This document shows, piece after piece, positions 12,124-23,195 of a stretch of 64,000 bases of DNA. Position numbers and translations under genes: made by a program. How positions within the stretch are numbered: position 1 is the first letter of the stretch; each line of letters starts with the position of its first letter. Source of the stretch: Diadema setosum (lineage: Eukaryota > Echinodermata > Echinoidea > Diadematoida > Diadematidae); contig NC_092693.1 of the NCBI RefSeq assembly GCF_964275005.1, positions 20,513,706 to 20,577,705 on the forward strand, in the 5' to 3' direction. The notes under the pieces are model-generated. The model was not told the origin of the DNA, ran no database searches, and worked only from the letters and a program-made list of their open reading frames with translations.

Positions 12124-15045
12124 GAACTGACCTTGGCATCTGGTGTACATTCTTACATTACTCTTACTCCAGCTTTTCTCTGTCTCATGTCTGTAGAATG
12201 AATTGTCGAAAAAAAATCCATATACAAATAAGAAGTTGAATAAGATTTCATTGATTGATTGATTGATTGGTAGAAAGAAAAGAAAGATCGTTTTGTATTA
12301 CAAATATAGAAACCACAGTGTAATTACTAGCATCGTTAGTGATCGAGTGCCAATATGTGGATATACGGAATTATATTCACGGCAGAAACCAACAATTTAT
12401 GTCGGGGTGTTTTTCTTTTGCGTCATCAATTCGGCATTAAATTCTATTACTACTATACGCTTATACGATAGGAATTTATGACTGTAAACCAAGGATAATA
12501 GGCCCACGATTTCATTCACAGGGAGTATCAAAATGACGGAATTTTATTTGCAAGAAATAATTGTAATCTGCTGACGTGTTTCAGAAAAAGTGGTTTTTGC
12601 TCAGACACTTGTTTTTTTGAAATGTTACTTTGTTATGATTGTTTTTTTGACGCCTCAGTTCATTGAATGTACACGACAGTTCATTAAGATTCAATGTTAC
12701 AAAGTGCTTCTTTGTTGAAATATTACAATTATGCATTTGTGTTGATGAATAATGTATATATGGCATAGAGGAAAATAGATCCCAGTGGGCGAAAAAAAAA
12801 ATAGAGAATGCAAATGCCATGATCACAGTCGACTAGGCCATACAGAGATCGGAACAGTGGTGTATCTGAAATTATGCTGCCAGTACAGTCCTGGAGCTGT
12901 TGTTATAATCACACGCATACAAGGGATATGTTACAATTTGGTAGTGGAATGGAAATAAAGTGTACAAAGAGAAAGCATAGACAAACAGAAATGAATATAG
13001 CACTGGCAAAATCACTCAATCAAGGAGACATTACGTTACAGCAGACCTTGAGGAGACGTGCAGAGTCGAGTACAAGAAAGTATTACTTGTACAAGGTAAT
13101 TCAGGCATTCACAAGGGCACAATGGCTTCTGTATTATTACGTCATCAGTACGGCTCTATTGTCCTTTTTTTTTTCTTCATTGGGACCTAAACGTGTACAG
13201 GGAAGAGAATTAAGGTGAACAATCGTCACTGATGAATGGCAACCCACACGAGTTGGATAGAAAAGCGGTTAGCCTGAAATTATTTGGAAAAACTGAGATG
13301 TGTCATATGGGCTGATGCGCTCCACTCTAATCGACGAGAGTCCAATTGGAACAAAACAAGCGCAGAATTCAGTCAAACGCAATGACGATGAAAAGAAAGA
13401 AAGAAAGAAAGGAGACTGAGAGGGCGTTAAAGTAACCACAATTGCTTTTTAGCAACTTTCCGAGTTTGGTCGTCCATTGTTTACATCTTGCTTTGAAAGC
13501 GCTCGCTCTTCTTTTTGGTTATTCGCGGCTTCGCCGAGACTGAATTTGACGCTTTCTCGTGAAGTCGTTATAGTTATACAGCCCCCTCTCTCTATGCAAT
13601 TTTATTGCTCTTTTACGCTAAGAAATGGTGAAATGATTCACGATTGCCAATCGGACGCAAAATAAGTGGGTTTTTGTGAGCAAAAACACGCGGAAATCAA
13701 AGTGCCCTACTGAACTTTCCAAATTTCACTATTGTACATGTAGTGTGCAGTGGGCATATAGAGCCAAGAACAAAACTTTGATATAAAACCTTAATGACGA
13801 AAATGATATGCGAGATGATAAATTTCATTAACTCTTTCCTTATCATGCGCGTTTGTTGGTTGCCGTCATACACAAAAAAGATTTTTTTTCAGTCTTTCAT
13901 TCGAAAGGTAGGTAAAGCTTGATGATAGGCTCAAAGTCTCTGCCAAGAAATTTCATTGTTTGGCAGTTCATGTTTATGAATTTACATCACTGATTATTAG
14001 CTACTTGCTTTGATTTTGTCTAGTAAAACGTTTAATTTGACAAATCTTTGCCCAATGCAGTAATCAACTCTAATGATTTTAGTGGGAATCTCAATCTAAA
14101 GTTTTCAATTAGCTGCGTTGAGATGCTACCTAATGCTTCATCCCGGAATTTGCATGTGGTGGCTACTACGTGAAGATGGCATAGAATGAGAGGTAATTAA
14201 TAAATCACTAATAGAAGGAACGACATTTCATGAGTGCGCATTTCAGCTAAAAGTTCTACACTGGACTACCTACAGTAATACAATTTGCAGCATTTTGTAA
14301 AGGAATTAATCCATGTGATTTAAGTGGAACCCTTTTCGTGTGTGCGCGCTTGTGTGGATGTAAATAATTGAAATTATGCGCGTGGGTAGTTTTTTTTTTT
14401 TTTTTCCAGCTTATCAGTCGTTACCCACTGCATAGGATTGAGGTACGCAATAACATGATATTTTGAAGAACAGTTGTTCCTATCAATGCATGACACTGAT
14501 AGCGACTATAACCCGTGGAGTCTCGTACATGTATTTCTAATGGCGTCAGACGGTCGAGGAACAAGAACAAGACGGGTCAGATGGGGTGTCTTCCGCAAAG
14601 AGTACTACATAATTGATAATGGGTGTGTTTCATAATTTACTGGACTGATCACAATAATGTATCGCTGTTTGTTTGTTTTTTCACGAATGTACTTGGTCAT
14701 TGGAGTTCTGTGATAAATTGGCAGGGTACTCGGACGTAATTATGTCATTGTGCCTAACATACCTGTTTACCTTATAATAACTGCTCATCGGGGAAAAAAA
14801 TGAATGAATGAATCTTGAATTCTTTCTGTTAACTTACGATGTTGTATGCTGTCAACCAACACAAGATGTTCAGCTGATGTTTCCATCATGTTTTGGTTAA
14901 TATTTGTTGGATTTCTTTATCAATATACCTCTCCCATAACAGTATGCAATTCGCTCTATATACATCCCTCTGTGCCTCATAGGTCATTAGATAGATGGTG
15001 CATTGCAAGTGTTCTATTTATTGTTATTAATTTCATTATTATTGT

Positions 15046-15120
15046 CATTACTTTATTATTATTATTATTATTACTATTATTATTATTGTTGTTGTTGATG
15101 TTGTTTTTGTTGTTGTTGAA
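15046..15120. repeat. (TTA)n then (GTT)n trinucleotide array
   Basis: TTA repeats pass into GTT repeats and produce poly-Leu and poly-Gln open frames on opposite strands. Confidence 0.9.
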
Positions 15121-15418
15121 AAGAGGGTTTCAAAACTCTGACAAACGCGCAAACAAAACTCTCAAAACCAGGCAGTTCATAGCATGAAATCGATTTGTCA
15201 TGAATTAGACTTTTAAAAGAAGATAAAGAGGAAAGAAGGGCCGTAAGTAAACAAAGACTGATGAAGACTAAAGATCTAATTTCTTTCCACCTAAAATATA
15301 CTCTCTTTGTCAATTTGCTATTATGCGGAATTGCTCATAGACAATACATGACAACAATTAGATATGACCGCGAATGCACTCTATGCCATTTATACTTCTG
15401 TATGTCTTTTCTTAAGTT

Positions 15419-15541
15419 CTGGGCCCAGTTTTATGAAGAGTTAAAATTGATTTTATAGTTGATTTCAACTGTAAGTCTATGGCAGCCTGTGTGGTAAGGA
15501 AATTTAAAATCGATTTTATCTTTTGATAAAACGGGGCCCTG
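15419..15541. mobile_element. Short MITE with CTGGGCCC.../...GGGCCCTG ends
   Basis: The left end CTGGGCCCAGTTTTATGAAG matches the inverted right end CTTTTGATAAAACGGGGC, and both arms then carry an AAAATYGATTTTA block. It is about 123 bp, with no coding capacity. Related to the element at 25308-25460 by its GGGCCC...TTTAT ends. Confidence 0.6.
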
Positions 15542-17423
15542 ATGAACTTTGGAACCTCTGTCCGGAGTCGAAAACGTATAGAGAATGGCATTCTATTCAT
15601 AGCATTTGCTATTCAACTCGCAGTCTTTTGCTTCCAACAAAGTCTACAGAAGCGTCGCGTCAAACGAGAGTCCCCAACCTTAACAACAAAAATGAAAGGC
15701 ATATCTGCTGTTAAGTATTTTCTTTATACACTCCAGATGTTAATGATATCGGCCTTGATAAATGACCAAAAGCAAATATTGTTTTGTTCAATGACCAATC
15801 TTATAATCATTGCCTTCAAAAATATCGTAGAGCTTATACTCGAAAGACTACTGCGTGCTGAAAACAAATCAGATTTAATGTTGTATGTTACGAGTCAACA
15901 GCGAGGGCCATTTCTATAAAATTCAAGAGCAAGAATTGATTATTACGCTATCAAAAACGCCAATAATGCAATGACGAGTAGCTACATAATGCCATATATC
16001 ACATTAATTTCATGACTTCGTCTTCTGACGCGTATACGGCGCTTTGACAAATCAAATATCTTTGGTGCTACATGTATCTTGTTTGACAAACAGACGGCAA
16101 TTTATTTCGTCAGCCGAGAGCAAAATCAATTTTTCACCGGTAAATTTTAAAAGACTTTGTTCACTGAATTGTCCATACCGTTCAAATTTTGCTTACAAAT
16201 CTATAAAATATGAATAGGATACAGGGCCTTATTTCCATCTCAGATATGGTACGCATTTAGAGTCGATATAAATTTTAACATATAATCGTCATCATAAACA
16301 TCGTGATAACAATTGTTGGAATACATTATTTGTACACCCTGTATTCCCTGTGTTCGAAAGTTCTTTCCTTTATTGTTAAATTGTGAGAGAGATTTCTTTT
16401 TACGGCGGTACAGTTTCAATCCTCTAGCAACACGCTTGAACCTCTATATACGAATCACTCTTCGTGGTCAGACTTTATGAAAACTACAAGGGAAATGTGT
16501 GCATGAGGATTAATTATATGTTAACAAAACCAAAACAAACCAGCAGTTGAAGCACTAGTGATGAAGACTTCCATTTTTGTTGTTCTTGCCCCCCCCCCCC
16601 CTTTTTTTTTTTGGGGGGGGGGGGGCTCATGTTTGAAAGGCAGAAAACTATTATGCCAATAGAGATGGAGGAGAGTATTCGAAATGTTGATATGTATATT
16701 TGTGAACACACCGGCGGATCAATGCATATATACATAATATGTATATATAGCAATGAAAAAAGGAAGATATTGATTCACGACAAACTCACCCACTTTGACT
16801 AGTTTGTCCTCCGTTCCTCTATTTCTTCACTTCTGGAGGTCGAGTTTCTAACTTCCAGATCCTACCTGTGCACACCTGTGGATAGAATGTGTCTCTCGAT
16901 ATCCCCTTGGCATCGGGCTTTTTAAACTTTAAACTGGTCTGCATGCGCACCACTTACGGAGGTGCTCATGTGGAAACATCCGCCTTGAATCATCGAACGC
17001 GCACCCACTCTGAATAATATGAAACAGAAAGAAAGCGGGCCAGTTGATGAGATGAGAAGTGTTATTGGCGGGTTAAAGCTATAAAACGAACTTCCCATTC
17101 TACACACACCTTAGACACCCCGCACCGTGGGTGTCCCTGTAATAAACAGCACTTGCAATCGGAGGCTGCACACGTCGTAATACACCTGTCCTATTATAGA
17201 GGTGTACGCTGTATTCTGTGAATAAACATAGAACAACAAAGGAGTATGAGAAAAGAAGATCACAGTTTGTGTTTGAAAGCCCCGCGATGTTTGCTAAGAG
17301 TGTCAAGAAAGTGACGAGATGGCACAGAGAGCCACAGACTTGGAATGAGAGATGGAGGGATGGAGGGATGGATAGAAAGAGGGACAGAGGGAAAGAATGA
17401 GTGAAGAAGGGAGGTAAACATGT
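15542..17423. other. No gene seen
   Basis: A 125-codon frame at 15542-15919 begins at the edge of a MITE and has no recognisable domain. A CA/TA-poor AT-rich background continues to the tandem array at 17.4 kb. Confidence 0.4.
16589..16625. repeat. poly-C / poly-T / poly-G block
   Basis: About 13 C, 11 T and 13 G in succession. The C and G runs are complementary and can fold over the T tract. G-quadruplex formation is also possible. Confidence 0.9.
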
Positions 17424-18203
17424 GTCTTTGTGAACTCTTCAGCTATCAATGGTGAAAATGCGATAGAACATTTTTTTTTCTTTTTTTTTGTGTGTGCCAC
17501 TGGCGTCTGTATTTTCCAGCAGAAGACATATGTCTTTGTATAGATGTATATATCCATTAAAACGAGCATTCTTGTGAGGAATGAAACCCAAAGATTTGAT
17601 CCCGGGGATTTGAGTCTTTGTGAACTCTTCAGCTATCATGGTGAAAATGCGTTAGAACATTTTTTTCTTTTGTGTGTGTGTGTGTGAGTACACTGGCGTC
17701 TGTATTTTCCAGCAGAAGACATATGTCTTTGTATAGATGTATATACGTATGTATTAAAACGAGCGTTCTTGTGAGGAATGAAACCCAAAGATTTGATCCC
17801 GGGGATTTGAGTCTTTGTGAACTCTTCAGCTATCAATGGTGAAAATGCGTTAGAACATTTTTTTCTTTGTGTGTGTGTGAGAGAGTACACTGGCGTCTAT
17901 ATTTTCCAGCAGAAGACATATGTCTTTGTATAGATGTATATACGTATGTATTAAAACGAGCGTTCTTGTGAGGAATGAAACCCAAAGATTTGATCCCGGG
18001 GATTTGAGTCTTTGTGAACTCTTCAACTATCAATCATGGTGACAATGCGATAGAAAATTTTTTTTTCTTTTTTTTGTGAGTACATTTGAGTCTGTATTTT
18101 CCAGCAGACAACACATGTCTTTGTATAGTTGTCTACGTATGCATTCAAAAGAGCCCTCTTGTGAGGAATTAAACCCAAAGATTTGATCCCGTTGGGATTT
18201 GAT
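17424..18203. repeat. Four-copy ~195-bp tandem repeat
   Basis: Units start at about 17424, 17614, 17811 and 18008 (spacings 190, 197 and 197 bp). Each begins GTCTTTGTGAACTCTTCA and includes a T/GT-rich tract, a CCAGCAGA...ACATATGTCTTTG block and an ATTTGATCCCG end. The first three are very similar. The fourth, at the outer edge, is diverged. Each unit gives a similar 60-80-codon minus-strand frame, which varies at the T/GT tract, so a protein is unlikely. Confidence 0.9.
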
Positions 18204-18463
18204 ACACCATTGTGGTTGTTATACAATGTACTTTTGTCTCAAGAGTCCATTCTGACGTTACACTGTCGTGTTTCTCTTCACAAGACCGTAAACAAGACCA
18301 TATTTCATGTATAGGCACATTAGAAAAAGAAAAAAAAAATGAATTTCCTTTTATAGAGTTGACAAGCCTTCTTGAGTAATATCATATTATATTCATTTTT
18401 TTTGGGGGGGGGAATCAATTCATTCAGGGAAGACGACCTTTGTCAGAAGAATGTTTCACTAGC

Positions 18464-18559
18464 AAAAAAAAAAAAAAAAAAAAAAAAATCATGCGCAGCT
18501 CTGCCGGATTGAAATTCTGCGTCACCTATATTGAACACACACACACACACGTACGTACG

Positions 18560-18596
<37 letters not shown>

Positions 18597-18601
18597 ACAC
18601 A
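18464..18601. repeat. poly-A tract and (AC)n microsatellite
   Basis: About 25 A residues (18464-18488), then after 46 bp an AC array (18535-18601) broken by ACGT motifs. Confidence 0.9.
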
Positions 18602-19783
18602 GGCTAACAACGCACAGAGACACAAAATCAACATTATACACAAAGCCACATGTATGGTTTGATTACTTGAAGAAATTATGTCACATTGAATATTGCGGTG
18701 TTGAATGTCGTGCTGCAGATAGCTAGGGAGACTGAATGTCTGGTTTATTTCTGGGAGGTTAATGTATATGTATTACAGTAATATATATAATATATTTTCT
18801 TTCACAGGACTGAATGCATTGTGCGATCATTCAATCTTGAATTCCTTTCTGACGTGACCCTGAGTTGACATTCTTTGGAGGTATCTTACACAAAAGGCTC
18901 TACCGAAGATTACTAGGGGCATAAGATACAATCAATTCGCGCTGAGATGCGGAGAATTTAATTGATGAATCAGGGCCCTCTTAAATATCCATAAAGTCCA
19001 TTCATTCTTTTCAACATATCACTACCGGAAGCACAATATAGCGACCAGTGCTGTAACAAAGGACAAAAACACACAAGTAAACACGTTTTGCCAGTTTTGG
19101 CTCGGTGCCAGTCATTGAGAACCCACTGGGGGTGAGGATTGGTCGAACGCTACCTTTTTGGACTTTGTGTGCAAGGTTCAAACCCTTCCGATTCTTGGCT
19201 TGACGACGTTTAATACATTAATGGCGAAAAGGTGAACGTCACCCCACCAGAGTTACTGCCTTGTAAGTGTACCGAGGATGTTTACATGACGACACACTTT
19301 CCACCGCCCTCCCAAAGACCCCGCATCGCACATCATTGATCAATACGTGAACCTCGAAACCTACACAGGGGCCATTAAATTCGAACAGCTTAAACATGTC
19401 AATGTTATGCTTGTGCCATAAATTGTTCTCCTGTTTGTTTGCCATTTTATCATGGCTATATATATACGCAGTCTCTGCTGCCACTCATTGCATCGTGCAC
19501 AACGACAATTCAGAGAACTCGGCATGTGCTGACTTTGAATGAATGGCTCTGCTGGCTATCGCATAAGGTTGACCACACGCCGCTTCCGAGTACGTTAAAC
19601 AAGCAAGCAAGCAAGCAAACAAACAAACAAGACATAATTATATATGATTATATCAGAATTTGACACTAACATTTTCCAAAATATTTGAATTTGAAATTTT
19701 GGTGGTTAGAAAAAGAAATGCAGTGGCCTGAAATGAAAGGAAATATCACAAGGAAAAGAAGAAATTACGCGGTGCGTAATATA
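18602..19783. other. No gene seen
   Basis: No open frame over about 80 codons and no recognisable domain. A GGTTCAAACCC B-box-like motif at 19169-19179 lacks a convincing A box or cloverleaf and may be a worn SINE trace. Confidence 0.35.
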
Positions 19784-20916
19784 TGTCCCCGCCGGAAGTA
19801 GCATTTTGTAGCAAAATGTGCAATATAGGTAAAAAATCAAGGTCAAAGGTTAAAGAAGTCAAAGGTCAAAATTCTGTGTAGAAGTTTTGAAGCCCTCACC
19901 TAGTGTCATCACATAAAGCAAACGGAATCGAAATCGGGTTAGAAATGGCGAAGGAGTAGCATTTTGTAGCCAATGTACAATACAGGTCAAAAATCAAGGT
20001 CAAAGGTCAAAGAAGGCAAAGGTCAAAATTCTGTGTAAAGTTTTGAAGCCCTCACCTAGTGCCATCACATAAAGCAAACGGAATCGAAATCGGGTTAGAA
20101 ATGGCGAAGGAGTAGCATTTTGTAGCCAATGTACAATACGGGTCAAAAATCAAGGTCAAAGGTCAAAGAAGGCAAAGGTCAAAATTCTGTGTAGAATTTT
20201 TGAAGCCCTCACCTAGTGCCATCACATAAAGCAAACGGAATCGAAATCGGGTTAGAAATGGCAAAGGAGTAGCATTTTGTAGCAAAATGTACAATATAGG
20301 TAAAATATCAAGGTCAAAGGTCAAAGAAGGCAAAGGTCAAAATTCTGTGTAGAATTTTTGAAGCCCTCACCTAGTGCCATCACATAAAGCAAACAGAATC
20401 GAAATCGGGTTAGAAATGGTGAAGGAGTAGCATTTTGTAGCAAAATGTACAATATAGGTAAAATATCAAGGTCAAAGGTCAAAGAAGGCAAAGGTCAAAA
20501 TTCTGTGTAGAAGTTTTGAAGCCCTCACCTAGTGCCATCACATAAAGCAAACAGAATCGAAATCGGGTTAGAAATGGTGAAGGAGTAGCATTTTGTAGCA
20601 AAATGTGCAATATAGGTAAAAAATCAAGGTCAAAGGTCAAAGAAGTCAAAGGTCAAAATTCTGTGTAGCAGTTTTGAAGCCCTCACCTAGTGCCATCACA
20701 TAAAGCAAACGGAATCGATATCGGGTTAGAAATGGCGAAGGAGTAGCATTTTGTAGCAAAATGTACAATATAGGTCAAAAATCAAGGTCAAAGGTCAAAG
20801 AAGTCAAAGGTCAAAATTCTGTGTAGAAGTTTTGAAGCCCTCACCTAGTGCCATCACATAAAGCAAAGGGAATCGAAATCGGGTTAGAAATGGCTCGAAC
20901 TCGTTCGGCGGGGACA
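19784..20916. mobile_element. Transposon-like unit enclosing seven 157-bp tandem repeats
   Basis: The ends TGTCCCCGCCG (19784-19794) and CGGCGGGGACA (20906-20916) are a perfect 11-bp inverted pair. Between them, units start at about 19801, 19959, 20115, 20272, 20430, 20588 and 20746, a period of 156-158 bp. Each unit runs from GCATTTTGTAGC to CGGGTTAGAAATGG. Each also has a central AAGGTCAAAGGTCAAAG block followed by a third AAAGGTCA. Six of seven units keep a perfect AGGTCAAAGGTCA and the first differs by one base. No protein frame spans it. The similarity of units implies recent expansion. Confidence 0.8.
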
Positions 20917-20941
20917 AAAATCTATTGAAATTAGAATACAT

Positions 20942-21007
<66 letters not shown>
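20942..21007. repeat. (CA)n(TA)n microsatellite
   Basis: CA repeats pass into TA repeats immediately beyond the 157-bp array unit. Confidence 0.95.
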
Positions 21008-21012
<5 letters not shown>

Positions 21013-21274
21013 TTTGGCAGCCTGAAAAAAAAAATTAACAAAAGAAATGTAGCGGCAAAAACACGAAAACATAAAACTTCATTTGGAATTAAGCAGCCCA
21101 ATCAGGCTACCAAAAGATACTCTTTTTGGAAATTTGGTAGCTCGATTTCAATTTTTAGTGAACCCGGGCCATCGGGCCACTGCTAATGTAGAGAGCCGTG
21201 TTTAGGTCTGGCAAATAGATCAGTGAAAGTTACATCACAGTCAAACACAAAATAATAATGCCGTGGAATATTAG

Positions 21275-21418
21275 ATGACACCAAATTTTTACATAATACC
21301 TGGTCATGTATCATACAAATTCATGAATGATATATATGTCAATAATATGACACCAAATTTTTACATAATACCTGGTCATGTATCATACAAATTCATGAAT
21401 GATATATATGTCAATAAC
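21275..21418. repeat. Perfect 72-bp tandem duplication
   Basis: The 72 bp from ATGACACCAAATTTTTACAT onwards are repeated head-to-tail, the second copy starting at 21347. I see no difference between copies, so the event is young or is a polymorphic or assembly-derived duplication. Confidence 0.9.
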
Positions 21419-22797
21419 ACTTCAGGTAACAGTACTACTACATGTGATCATTGAATTGAATTCAGTTTACAATCTATTGAGAAAGAAATTGTGAGATTTG
21501 CACGATTTGGAACGCAATATCATCTCATCATATCTGACTGTGAGTAAAATCAGTCATTCAAGTCAGTTACATTTTGCCTGATTGGTACTATTTTATAAAA
21601 CAAACAAACAAACAAAAACGTTGCGATGCATGATGTGATGCATGCGATGGCAGCATAATCTTGTCTTCTTACGGTATTCAAAATGTGCAAACGTGAAGAC
21701 AGCAATGAAACAGCGCTTTGATCAACCACAATAGAGCCTTACAGAGCAACCAACCAAAACAACCAGGGGCTTTGCGCTGTAGCTGCAATGATTTTTCTTT
21801 CCTTCCTGCGCGTCTACTAAACCCATTCATACAAATCAGCGCATGCTGCCACCATTCCATCAAATTCACAACATGGGCATCAATTTTGCAGTCCCTGCGG
21901 CTAAATAAAAGACATCCAAACCACGGGTGTGGTTGACAGCTTCACGGGGAAAAAAACCCAAAACAAAACAGAAACACAGACATGTCCATATCTGACAACA
22001 GGAGACAGGATTTTATTTATTTATTCTTTTTTTTTGTATCTTTTAATTTCAACAGATACTAGTCTGCTGTGGATAAAGAAAAGTGCACACATGGTCTGGT
22101 TCTCAGCGAATAAAATTAAAGACAAACAAAGCAAAAACATAATTCCATTCCAGCATGAAAATTTATATCAGATTGTGTGCATGTAACCTGATATACACGT
22201 ATGTATACATATTATATTTCTATACACGGTAACTATTTTGTGAATCAATAAAAGACCTAAATTTAGAAAAGATTTATGAGCAGGGTAATGCTTGACTTGG
22301 AGGCAAGGCAATCATTTTCTCAAATATGCACAAGTGATCATGAATAATATCAGCAAATATCTTTTTTCATTTTGTCTGAATTTTACCATTTTGTTAGACT
22401 GACTTCATTTCCATTACTTTTGCCAAATTGCAAAGTGAAAAGGAGTACAAGTTTCTATATAGCTTTGAACAAGTACAAAGAAAAGTACAGCATTCTTTAG
22501 ATCACAATTATGATGATTCAAGATGTATGACACAGTTGACGTCACATAAGACAACTTCCATGGGGACCGACGGTATCAGATCACCTAATGAACGCATACT
22601 AGTATTTGATCTGCTCATTCCAATATGCAAACAAACACCTCGCAAGAGAGAGAGCTCTGATCTACTACAAAGAAGCCTTTAAAATTGCTACATTCACTCA
22701 ATCCACATGTATATTTGGGTTTCATTCCCCTTCAAGGCAATTATTTCCCTCCTTTCATTTCTACAAATTCAAAATTATAAAATCAACAGTGCATACG
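21419..22797. other. No gene seen
   Basis: Frames of 72-85 codons only, with no domains. A CAAA tetramer run lies at about 21600-21617. Confidence 0.4.
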
Positions 22798-22953
22798 CAG
22801 GGGCGGATCCAGGAATTATGTAAAAGGGGGGGGCGCAACAAATAGTTTTGGAGCCACTTCCGGGTTTCATTTCATTTTTTTCTTTTTCTTTTGTTTTTAA
22901 TGAAAAATAAAGGGGGCGTGCGCCAGTTGCGCCCCCCTCTGGATCTGCCACTG
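22798..22953. mobile_element. MITE with CAGGGGCGGATCC ends, copy 1
   Basis: The left end CAGGGGCGGATCCAGGAATT is matched by the inverted right end GGATCTGCCACTG. CATACG lies outside both ends (22792-22797 and 22954-22959). The match extends to TGCATACG if the last TG is counted as target. The interior is a poly-G run and a T/C-rich stretch with no coding capacity. Confidence 0.75.
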
Positions 22954-23017
22954 CATACGAGCATTCCATTTTAATGGTCTTACTGTAGGACATCCAATAC
23001 CTGTTGACTTTCACTGA

Positions 23018-23195
23018 CAGTGGCGGATCCAGAGGGGGGGCGAACCGGGTGCATGCCCCCTTTATTTCTTTGTTAAAAACAAGAGAAGGAAAAAGAAAAA
23101 ATGAAATGAAACATGGAAGTGGCACCAGAAATATTTTCTGCGCTCCCCAACCCCCCCCCCCCCCACCCTTTGCAGAATTTCTGGATCCGCCCCTG
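23018..23195. mobile_element. MITE with CAGTGGCGGATCC ends, copy 2 (opposite orientation)
   Basis: It begins CAGTGGCGGATCCAGAGG and ends CTGGATCCGCCCCTG. ACTGA lies directly outside both ends (23013-23017 and 23196-23200). It lies only 64 bp from copy 1 in the opposite orientation, so the pair can fold together. Confidence 0.75.

Larger units (their letters stand above)
11033..15418. other. No gene seen
   Basis: AT-rich sequence with a perfect palindrome (listed separately), a CA/TA run at 11870-11940, ATTG tetramers at about 12247-12270 and a GAAA run near 13391-13411. Frames up to about 114 codons (12874-13218, 14846-15187) lack domains, and the latter reads through a TTA/GTT array. Confidence 0.45.

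Noticed and set aside
17303-18226. Series of 60-88-codon minus-strand frames with a shared sequence
   Set aside because: Copies of one tandem repeat whose T/GT tract length differs between units, so the frame is not kept.
19140-19200. tRNA-like B box GGTTCAAACCC
   Set aside because: No A box at the right spacing and no cloverleaf could be drawn.
19801-20890. CRISPR-like regular repeats
   Set aside because: Whole 157-bp units are conserved, with no short repeat/unique spacer alternation, and the DNA is eukaryotic.
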